From an uncultured Blautia sp. (GTDB lineage Bacteria; Bacillota; Clostridia; Lachnospirales; Lachnospiraceae): 64,000 bases of DNA. Positions 37,473 to 44,136 of this stretch are shown in pieces; positions within the stretch are counted from its first letter, which is position 1, and every line of letters starts with the position of its first letter. The translations under genes were made by a program, and so were the position numbers. The notes beneath the pieces were generated by a model, which searched no databases, had not been told where the DNA came from, and was given only the letters and a program-made list of their open reading frames with translations. Location of the stretch: NCBI GenBank assembly GCA_937893675.1, contig CALBGI010000043.1, positions 1 to 64,000 of the forward strand, given 5' to 3'.

Positions 37473-37549
37473 AGGGAGCGAAGCCCCGCTCCCTCTGCAC
37501 ACCCTTCGGGCGAAAAAACAAGGAGTTCTTCGTTTTTCAGGACGAAGGG
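37473..37549 (+). repeat. Two intercistronic hairpins between ygeY and ygeW
   Basis: AGGGAGCG (37473-37480) pairs with CGCTCCCT (37487-37494). Next, CCCTTCG (37502-37508) pairs with CGAAGGG (37543-37549) around a tract that also contains GAAAAA and TTTTTC. There is no strong T run directly after either. They probably tune mRNA stability or partial read-through in this 174-base gap. Confidence 0.55.
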
Positions 37550-37640
37550 GTTCGACTTAACAGAGAAAAGATAAAACAAAAAAGCACAGGAACCCAAACA
37601 TGAAAATAAAAGCAAAACGCATATAAAGGAGAATAGGGAC

Positions 37641-38834
37641 ATGAAAACTTTACAGGACTATATTGATAAGCTGAACCGTCTGAACTTCAAGGAGATGTAC
37701 AACAACGATTTTTTCTGGACCTGGGACAAGACGGACGAGGAGCTGGAGGCTGTATTTACTGTAGCTGACGCGCTGCGTTTTATGAGAGAACACAATATTT
37801 CCACAAAGGTATTTGAAAGCGGCCTGGGTATTTCCATTTTCCGCGACAATTCCACCAGGACCCGTTTCTCTTTTGCCTCTGCCTGCAATCTTCTCGGCCT
37901 TGAGGTACAGGATCTGGATGAGAAAAAATCGCAGATCGCCCATGGCGAAACCGTCCGAGAGACCGCAAACATGGTTTCCTTCATGGCAGACGTCATCGGT
38001 ATCCGAGACGACATGTACATCGGCAAGGGTCATGCATACCAGAAAGAATTTATGGACGCCGTTACCGAGGGCAACAAGGACGGTATCCTGGAACAGAGAC
38101 CGACTTTGGTAAACCTGCAGTGCGACGTTGACCATCCCACCCAGTGTATGGCGGATATGCTTCATATCATCCATGAATTCGGCGGCGTAGAGAATCTGAA
38201 AGGCAAAAAGCTTGCCATGACCTGGGCTTACTCTCCCTCCTACGGCAAACCGCTCTCCGTTCCCCAGGGTGTGATCGGACTGATGACCCGTTTTGGTATG
38301 GATGTTGTTCTGGCTCATCCGGAAGGCTACGATGTGATGCCCGAGGTCGAAGAGATTGCAAAGAAAAACGCAGCGGCTACCGGCGGAAGCTTCACCAAGA
38401 CAAACGATATGGCAGAAGCGTTCAAGGACGCAGATATCGTATATCCCAAGAGCTGGGCTCCTTTTGCAGCAATGGAAAAACGTACCAACCTTTACGGCGA
38501 GGGCGATTTCGATGGCATTGACAAGCTGGAAAAAGAGCTTCTGGCACAGAACGCGCAGCACAAGGACTGGGCTTGTACGGAAGAGCTCATGAAAACAACC
38601 AAGGACGGCAAAGCACTCTACCTGCACTGTCTGCCCGCAGACATCACCGGTGTGAGCTGCGAGACCGGCGAAGTGGATGCTTCCGTATTTGACCGTTACC
38701 GAATCCCCCTTTACAAAGAGGCAAGCTTCAAGCCCTACATCATTGCAGCTATGATCCTGCTTGCCAAATTTGAAAACCCGCAGGATATCCTCAAAAAACT
38801 GGAAGTAAAGGCAGCTCCGAGAATCCTCAAATAA
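37641..38834 (+). CDS. ygeW: YgeW knotted carbamoyltransferase
   Basis: 397 aa member of the aspartate/ornithine carbamoyltransferase family with a trefoil-knot topology. The carbamoyl phosphate motif STRTR is at residues 71-75, HPTQCMADM follows, and HCLP is at about 329-332. YgeW-type enzymes have no firmly proven natural substrate. In purine degradation they are proposed to release carbamoyl phosphate from a ureido compound by phosphorolysis. The next gene, carbamate kinase, would then make ATP from carbamoyl phosphate, so the pair suggests energy conservation. RBS AAAGGAG. Confidence 0.94.
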   Translation: MKTLQDYIDKLNRLNFKEMYNNDFFWTWDKTDEELEAVFTVADALRFMREHNISTKVFESGLGISIFRDNSTRTRFSFASACNLLGLEVQDLDEKKSQIAHGETVRETANMVSFMADVIGIRDDMYIGKGHAYQKEFMDAVTEGNKDGILEQRPTLVNLQCDVDHPTQCMADMLHIIHEFGGVENLKGKKLAMTWAYSPSYGKPLSVPQGVIGLMTRFGMDVVLAHPEGYDVMPEVEEIAKKNAAATGGSFTKTNDMAEAFKDADIVYPKSWAPFAAMEKRTNLYGEGDFDGIDKLEKELLAQNAQHKDWACTEELMKTTKDGKALYLHCLPADITGVSCETGEVDASVFDRYRIPLYKEASFKPYIIAAMILLAKFENPQDILKKLEVKAAPRILK

Positions 38835-38856
38835 ATCTGGAGGTTGTTTCTGAATC

Positions 38857-39801
38857 ATGTATCAAAGAAAAAGAATCGTGATTGCTCTGGGCGGAAACGC
38901 CCTTGGCAATACACTTCCCGAACAGATGGCAGCTGTAAAAACCACCGCAAAAGCCCTCTGCGATCTGATCGAAGAGGGCCATCAGGTTGTGGTTGTCCAC
39001 GGAAATGGTCCGCAGGTCGGCATGATCAACAATGCCATGACCGCTCTGACCCACGAGGATGCCGATCAGCCCAATACCCCGCTGTCCGTCTGTGTTGCCA
39101 TGAGCCAGGCTTACATTGGCTATGATCTGCAGAATGCCCTGCGTGAAGAACTCCGTAACCGCGGGTTTATGAGAACTCCGGTTGTGACGGTTGTCACCCA
39201 GGTGCGTGTAGATCCCGAAGATCCTGCTTTTGAGAATCCGACCAAGCCCATCGGCAAATTCCTCTCCAGGGAAGAGGCAGACCACATGGCAAACGCCTAC
39301 GGCCACATCATGAAGGAAGACGCCGGGAGAGGCTATCGCCGTGTGGTTGCTTCTCCCAAGCCTGTTGAGATCGTGGAACTGGATGCCATCCACAGCCTTG
39401 TGGACGCCAACAAAATTGTCATCTGCTGCGGCGGCGGCGGAATCCCTGTTGTCTTAAACGATAACCATTTAAAAGGCGCTTCCGCTGTCATTGACAAAGA
39501 TTTTGCAAGCTGTCTCCTGGCAAAGGAGCTGGATGCAGACATGCTGATCATCCTCACTGCCGTGGAAAAGGTTGCACTCAATTTTGGCAGGGAAAACGAA
39601 AAATGGCTTGATGATTTAACGGTTGCGGAGGCAAAAAAATATGTGGAGGAAGGTCACTTTGCCGCAGGCTCCATGCTTCCCAAGGTACAGGCTGCCATCG
39701 ATTTTGCAGGTTCCGGTTCCGGCCGTACCGCCATGATCACCCTGCTTGAAAAAGCCAAGGACGGCATTCAGGGAAAGACCGGTACCAGAATTCATCTGTA
39801 A
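38857..39801 (+). CDS. arcC: Carbamate kinase
   Basis: 314 aa amino-acid-kinase-fold enzyme: carbamoyl phosphate plus ADP gives ATP, CO2 and ammonia. Motifs are IALGGNALG at the N terminus, VHGNGPQVG, CCGGGGIPV and the C-terminal GSMLPKVQAAI. It equals YqeA of the E. coli purine/selenium cluster in context. It follows ygeW by 22 bases. The RBS (GGAGG) lies about 13 bases before the ATG, a long spacing. Confidence 0.96.
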   Translation: MYQRKRIVIALGGNALGNTLPEQMAAVKTTAKALCDLIEEGHQVVVVHGNGPQVGMINNAMTALTHEDADQPNTPLSVCVAMSQAYIGYDLQNALREELRNRGFMRTPVVTVVTQVRVDPEDPAFENPTKPIGKFLSREEADHMANAYGHIMKEDAGRGYRRVVASPKPVEIVELDAIHSLVDANKIVICCGGGGIPVVLNDNHLKGASAVIDKDFASCLLAKELDADMLIILTAVEKVALNFGRENEKWLDDLTVAEAKKYVEEGHFAAGSMLPKVQAAIDFAGSGSGRTAMITLLEKAKDGIQGKTGTRIHL

Positions 39802-39840
39802 GAAATCCCAAATCCGGCCGTAATTTCCTATAAAAAAAAA

Positions 39841-39890
39841 GCATCAAAGAGATCTGCAGCTGTCTGCTGTCAGGTCTTTTTGATGTTTTT
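39841..39890 (+). terminator. Terminator or attenuator between arcC and BMC genes
   Basis: CATCAAA (39842-39848, extended by AGA) pairs with TTTGATG (39879-39885), followed by five T. It is upstream of the BMC genes, so these are expressed by read-through or from another promoter not evident in the 70 bases left. Confidence 0.65.
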
Positions 39891-39960
39891 CTTGTCTTTT
39901 TTCCTGCAAACAGGTATACTAAAAGAAAACCCATACGTGCAAAAGGAGCTTCGAAATATT

Positions 39961-40260
39961 ATGGCAGAAAATTATGACGGCATGGCAATCGGTGTCTTTG
40001 AACTGGATAATCTGGTTGCATGCTATGTAGCACTGGATGCTGCAGCAAAAGCAGCAAACGTAAAAATTCAAAGTGTGGAGCGCAACCGTCTCAAAAGCGG
40101 CGCCTGCGTCAAGATCAGAGGTTCTGTCTCCGATGTAACCGCAGCCATGGAGGTGGCTCTTGAAACAGCCAAACCTTTGGGCACCATCATCTCCCACACC
40201 GTGATCGCATCACCCACTGCTGACACGGAAATTGCAGCAAAAATGACGATCAACAAATAA
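39961..40260 (+). CDS. BMC-domain shell protein, BMC-H size
   Basis: 99 aa single bacterial-microcompartment domain. The pattern AIGVFELDNLVACYVALDAAAKAANV aligns with the first strand and helix of hexameric shell proteins such as PduA and EutM, and GTIISHTVIASP with their VHVIPRP strand. The pore-loop region reads NRLKSGACV, not the usual KIGSGLV. The start at 39961 is chosen because the upstream extension is hydrophobic and lacks homology; AAGGAG is 12 bases before it. It lies at the end of the dpaL operon, with a second BMC gene 19 bases later. No pentamer (BMC-P) gene is in the window. Confidence 0.88.
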   Translation: MAENYDGMAIGVFELDNLVACYVALDAAAKAANVKIQSVERNRLKSGACVKIRGSVSDVTAAMEVALETAKPLGTIISHTVIASPTADTEIAAKMTINK

Positions 40261-40279
40261 GTAAAGCGAGGATATTTCT

Positions 40280-40570
40280 ATGACATACGGAGCATTCGGA
40301 TTAGTGGAGGTGCTCGGAAGCAGCAATGCCATTCTTGTAGTGGATCAGATGCTGAAAACCTCCGAGGTCTTTTTTCAGACATGGAACACAAAATGCGGCG
40401 GTCACGCCACCGTATTTTTAAGCGGCGATGTAGCAGCCGTTTCCGCCGCAGTGGAGAGCATTAAGCAAAATCCCCCCTGCGAGGTGATCGCGGCGGCTGT
40501 AATCTCCAATCCTTCCCAGGAGACCGTTCGTCTCGTGGAAGAGGACGCGGCAAAACACAAATTTAATTAA
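40280..40570 (+). CDS. BMC-domain shell protein, BMC-H size, cysteine next to pore
   Basis: 96 aa single BMC domain. FGLVEVLGSSNAILVVDQMLK and the strand ATVFLSGDVAAVSAAVESI match shell proteins. In the loop that lines the hexamer pore it has TKCGGH where PduA has KIGSGL, so a cysteine stands one position before the pore residue. Such a cysteine could bind a metal or iron-sulfur centre or be redox active, which is inference. The RBS is weak (GCGAGGA). It is the last gene of the rightward operon and ends at a bidirectional terminator. Confidence 0.87.
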   Translation: MTYGAFGLVEVLGSSNAILVVDQMLKTSEVFFQTWNTKCGGHATVFLSGDVAAVSAAVESIKQNPPCEVIAAAVISNPSQETVRLVEEDAAKHKFN

Positions 40571-40583
40571 GGTTTCCGCACTA

Positions 40584-40644
40584 AAAAACCCGGTGGATCG
40601 GCAGTGAGCTTCCTGTATGGAGCCCTGCAATTCACCGGGTTTTT
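40584..40644. terminator. Bidirectional terminator between BMC genes and mocA
   Basis: AAAAACCCGGTG (40584-40595) and CACCGGGTTTTT (40633-40644) form a 12-bp stem with A and T tails in both directions. It overlaps the last codons and stop of mocA. Confidence 0.85.
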
Positions 40645-41255
40645 ATTGGAGTATCCATATCTTCCAGTTCCTGTTTATTTTCCACCTCCAGAAGCACCAC
40701 ATCCTGTCTGTGGGCATGCACCACTCTTTTGCCGCCCTGATCTCCCGTAAGGGCCAGAAGCTCTGAAAAATATACATCGGAAAAAATACAGGGATTTCCG
40801 GGTATCCCATCCGCCGCCGCACAGGCAATGCCTTTGCCGGAGGTGCGCCAGATCTCTATCAGACCTTTCAGCGTATCTGCACGCAGCCAGGGCTGATCAG
40901 CCACCGCAAAAAAACAGGCATCCGCCTCCATATTGGCTGCAAGTCCCAGCTTCAGGGAAGAGGAGATCCCATCCTCGGGATGTGCATTATAAACCACAGA
41001 AAAGCCCCTCTTTCGGGCTGCGGCTGCAATCTCTTCATACTGGGTTACCACAGTAGCTGTGATTTCCATGCCGGAGAAGGATTCCTCAACCGGTTCCTTG
41101 TCCGTTCCTGTCTGCTCATCCGCACCACTACACAGTCCCTCCACTACTTCCAGCGTGCGCTCATACATCTTTTTTCCGTCAATTTCATACAGCAGCTTAT
41201 TGGAACCGAATCGTATACTGTTTCCCGCCGCCAATACGATCACCGCAAGTTTCAT
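40632..41255 (-). CDS. mocA: Molybdenum cofactor cytidylyltransferase-like (MocA/YgfJ) nucleotidyltransferase
   Basis: 207 aa nucleotidyltransferase with the signature VIVLAAGNSIRFGSNKLL at the N terminus and the metal-binding AVADQPWL block. Such proteins attach CMP to molybdopterin for enzymes of the xanthine dehydrogenase family (E. coli MocA, and YgfJ in the selenium cluster). Its start overlaps the yqeC stop (ATGA). About 20 acidic residues near positions 43-64 form an insertion compared with the family core. The role is maturation of the xdhABC and xdhD products. Confidence 0.88.
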   Translation of the reverse strand: MKLAVIVLAAGNSIRFGSNKLLYEIDGKKMYERTLEVVEGLCSGADEQTGTDKEPVEESFSGMEITATVVTQYEEIAAAARKRGFSVVYNAHPEDGISSSLKLGLAANMEADACFFAVADQPWLRADTLKGLIEIWRTSGKGIACAAADGIPGNPCIFSDVYFSELLALTGDQGGKRVVHAHRQDVVLLEVENKQELEDMDTPIKTR

Positions 41256-41962
41256 AACAATCTCCCAAAAGCTGCCACAATATTTTTTTGCTCCAGCGCC
41301 CGCACAATTCTTTCGGCCGGCTCTGTAGACGGCAGCACATCCGTTTTATTCAGATACACCCGGTATTCCCGCTCTCCCACATTTTTGCAGAGACCGCGGG
41401 CGGACGCCGCAATCTTCACCACATCCTCCTCTGTCACCAGGTCGTCCTTGCTTTTTTTCAGAAAGCAGGCCGTCTGCTCCGGTCTGTGGGCAGTCTCCTG
41501 TATGGATGTTCCAAGACAGTCAAGCCCCGCCACGCCGATCACAAGCTTTGCGCAGGAAGGGATCACCGGCTCCCAGTCTTCCGGAACTTTCAGCGGCCGT
41601 CTGTGCGCGCCGTCTGCCTCCACGAGAAGAACATCGCAGAAAGCTGGAAGCACCTTCCGCTTCTCCTCCGTCAGGGAGCAGAGTTTTTGTTTCTCTTCCT
41701 CATAAGCCGCCGCAACCACATAGCCATAGACGGCAAGTTGACTTGTAAGCATATCCGGACATCCATCCTTTGCAAAAGGGCGATTCTTTTCATAAGCCAT
41801 GTGGGTGGTCGTGGTCACAATCACCTTTTTTCCCAGAGATACCAGCTCCTCTGTAAGGCGAAAGATCAGACTTGTTTTTCCCCCGCCGCCCACAACGGCA
41901 ATGACCCTGTGCACGTCCGTATCAATTTTCAGCAATCTCAGAAAGCTTTTTGGCTGTTCCAT
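41252..41962 (-). CDS. yqeC: Selenium cofactor biosynthesis protein YqeC
   Basis: 236 aa from the ATG at 41962 (RBS AAGGAG inside yqeB). It has a P-loop-like AVVGGGGKTSL (about residues 23-32), TTTTHM and LLVEADGAHRRPLK, all typical of YqeC. The family occurs only with selenium-dependent molybdenum hydroxylases and is needed for their labile selenium-containing cofactor; the biochemical step is unknown. It overlaps yqeB by 41 bases. Confidence 0.93.
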   Translation of the reverse strand: MEQPKSFLRLLKIDTDVHRVIAVVGGGGKTSLIFRLTEELVSLGKKVIVTTTTHMAYEKNRPFAKDGCPDMLTSQLAVYGYVVAAAYEEEKQKLCSLTEEKRKVLPAFCDVLLVEADGAHRRPLKVPEDWEPVIPSCAKLVIGVAGLDCLGTSIQETAHRPEQTACFLKKSKDDLVTEEDVVKIAASARGLCKNVGEREYRVYLNKTDVLPSTEPAERIVRALEQKNIVAAFGRLL

Positions 41963-42761
41963 AGGGCAAAACTCCTTCTGACAAAAGGATCTCCACCACG
42001 CCGCCGGCAATGCATCTGGCCTTGTCGGAAATGGTGTAGCAGTTCTCTTTTTCGTCCTTGCGCGGGTCAATATCCGCAATCTTCATTCCCTCATACACCT
42101 CATAGCCGTCCCGGATCATCCCGCGGAGCACTCCTGTCAGGGAAGCGCGCACCCTGGTATCTCCGATGTGCGCAATTTCCTGTCCCTGCTCCACAATATC
42201 CGCAATTTGGGCTGTACTTGTAAGGATGCCTGCACAAGGTGCATGGATGACGCGCTCCTTGCCAAAACCGCCCACAATTCCGGGAATTCCCGTATTGGCA
42301 GCTGCACAGCCTTCCTCAATGGGACGGCCCAGATTATGTCCGCGCTTTGTCTCCACCACATAATCCACGTCATATCCGGCACAGAAGCCCGGCCCCAGAC
42401 CAATGGTGATTTCCGCCATCCCCCGCGCAGTTCCCAGATTTTTTTTTGCCAGAATGGCGTCCACCAGCGCCTGCGGCCTCCAGCTCTTCAGGCATTCTCC
42501 TTTGGCGTCCACCAAAAGAGGGATTTCTCCTGCTGTCCACACCTCGTCACACTGAGACAGCTTCTCTATGCGGCGGCACAGCACGCCCTCCACAAAGGCC
42601 TCCCCGTCATACACGGCCTCGCAGAAAGACACCATTCTGCGGATCGCACTTGGTTTTTCACACTCCAATATCAGCACACGGTAGCCGCAGCGATGCAGAC
42701 GGTGTATCACCCCGCTTGCCAAATCGCCGCCGCCCCGCACTACAACGGTCTGTTTTGTCAT
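41922..42761 (-). CDS. yqeB: Selenium-dependent molybdenum hydroxylase maturation protein YqeB (EF2563 family)
   Basis: 279 aa. It starts VVVRGGGDLASGVIHRLH, a Rossmann-like nucleotide fold seen in XdhC/CoxI-type maturation proteins, and includes the GVHAPCAG-type block as IHAPCAGIL. The EF2563/YqeB family marks genomes that use selenium as a non-Sec cofactor of molybdenum hydroxylases. The gene is separated by only two bases from xdhC and overlaps yqeC. Function: insertion or sulfuration/selenation of the Mo cofactor, proposed only. Confidence 0.93.
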   Translation of the reverse strand: MTKQTVVVRGGGDLASGVIHRLHRCGYRVLILECEKPSAIRRMVSFCEAVYDGEAFVEGVLCRRIEKLSQCDEVWTAGEIPLLVDAKGECLKSWRPQALVDAILAKKNLGTARGMAEITIGLGPGFCAGYDVDYVVETKRGHNLGRPIEEGCAAANTGIPGIVGGFGKERVIHAPCAGILTSTAQIADIVEQGQEIAHIGDTRVRASLTGVLRGMIRDGYEVYEGMKIADIDPRKDEKENCYTISDKARCIAGGVVEILLSEGVLPYGTAKKLSEIAEN

Positions 42762-42763
42762 TT

Positions 42764-43252
42764 TTATGTCTCCGCTTCCAGCTGTTCCTTGTTTACCTTT
42801 TCCACAGCATTCACAATATTTTCATAGCCTGTACAGCGGCAGAGATTGCCTGCCATGTGCTTGCGGATCGCCTCCCGGGTCAGTTTTTCGCCCCGTTCCA
42901 GAAGCACCGTAGCCGACAGGACAAAGCCCGGCGTACAAAAGCCGCACTGAATCGCGCCTTCCTCAATGAACGCCTCCTGGATCCGGGTCAGCTCTCCGTT
43001 TTTTTCCAGGCCTTCCAGGGTGCGGATGTTTTTGCCCTCTGCCCACACAGCCAGATAAATACAGGAGTCAATGGTCTCTCCGTCCAGAATCACCGTACAG
43101 GCGCCGCATTCCCCCACCTCACAGCCTTTTTTTACAGAGGTAAGGCCCAGACGGTTCCTCAGCATATCCAGAAGAGATTCCCGCACATCCACGTACTCTT
43201 CCACTTCTTTTCCGTTTACCGTACAACGTACAAGCTGCATTTGTTTTTTCAT
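42764..43252 (-). CDS. xdhC: Xanthine dehydrogenase iron-sulfur subunit
   Basis: 162 aa subunit with two [2Fe-2S] clusters. The plant-type ferredoxin site is CEVGECGACTVILDGETIDSC. The second cluster uses QCGFCTPG and CRCTGY. It passes electrons from the Mo site to the FAD subunit. The start codon overlaps the stop of xdhB (ATGA). E. coli naming is used (XdhC as small subunit). Confidence 0.96.
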   Translation of the reverse strand: MKKQMQLVRCTVNGKEVEEYVDVRESLLDMLRNRLGLTSVKKGCEVGECGACTVILDGETIDSCIYLAVWAEGKNIRTLEGLEKNGELTRIQEAFIEEGAIQCGFCTPGFVLSATVLLERGEKLTREAIRKHMAGNLCRCTGYENIVNAVEKVNKEQLEAET

Positions 43253-44124
43253 TTTCCCACACCTCCTGCCGCAACAGACTCCCGCAGAGCTCTCGCCGCA
43301 ATCTCGCCGCCAATCTGCAGGCGGAACGCCTTTGACGCCCTCCAGGAATCTCTGGGATTGATTTCCCTGCGCACAAGCTCTGCTGTTTTTTCATAAAGCG
43401 CCTCGTCAATGGGCATTCCTGCCAGCGCTGCTTCGGTTTCTCTGCATCTCAAAGGCACAGGTGCCGCCACACCGAAGGTGATGCGCACATCCTTCAAAAT
43501 CCCCTCCTCAGCCTTGCTCACCACACTGCAGCTTAAGGTTGCAATGTCCATGGCATCGCGCATGGAATATTTGATGTAATGTCCCCGATAGCCAAGATAT
43601 TCCTTTTCCGGAATCACCAGATGCGTCACAATCTCTCCCGGAAGCAGGTCCACCCGGCCGGGTCCTTTGTAAAACATCTCAATGGGAATGGTCCGCCCGC
43701 CGTTTCCGTCTGAGGTACGTACCATTGCGTTCAAAGAAAACAGCGTGGGCGCGCTGTCCGCGCTGACGGCCCCGTTGCACACGTTTCCGCCAATGGTTCC
43801 TATGTTTCGTATCTGAGGCCCTCCCACCAGATCAACCGCCTCTCCCAGCACCGGGATGTACTGTTGTATGACAGGGTCGTCCGTAATATGGCTGAAGGTT
43901 GTTGCCGCACCGATATAAATATCGCCGGACTGCATCAGCTCTACCCCCTGAAGCTCCCGGATGTCGCGCACGCATACCAGGGAGGTTCCCGCATATTTTC
44001 CCTCGCGGATTTTGATAAGCACGTCGCTTCCGCCGCAGATGACCCGCGCTTCCGGATGCTCTTTGAGAAGGCGCACAGCTTCTGCTATGGTTTTCGCATT
44101 ATAATAATTTTCAATATCGTACAT
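43249..44124 (-). CDS. xdhB: Xanthine dehydrogenase FAD-binding subunit
   Basis: 291 aa, FAD_binding_5 type, with VICGGSDVLIKIREG for the flavin pyrophosphate and GGPQIRNIGTIGGNVCNG for the isoalloxazine region. It completes the three-subunit hydroxylase with xdhA and xdhC. RBS AAGGAGGCG; 12 bases after xdhA. Confidence 0.96.
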   Translation of the reverse strand: MYDIENYYNAKTIAEAVRLLKEHPEARVICGGSDVLIKIREGKYAGTSLVCVRDIRELQGVELMQSGDIYIGAATTFSHITDDPVIQQYIPVLGEAVDLVGGPQIRNIGTIGGNVCNGAVSADSAPTLFSLNAMVRTSDGNGGRTIPIEMFYKGPGRVDLLPGEIVTHLVIPEKEYLGYRGHYIKYSMRDAMDIATLSCSVVSKAEEGILKDVRITFGVAAPVPLRCRETEAALAGMPIDEALYEKTAELVRREINPRDSWRASKAFRLQIGGEIAARALRESVAAGGVGK

Positions 44125-44136
44125 ACGCCCGCCTCC

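Noticed and set aside
36108..37502. 464-codon open frame opposite ygeY
   Set aside because: It runs antisense across nearly the whole ygeY gene, without RBS or recognisable domain.
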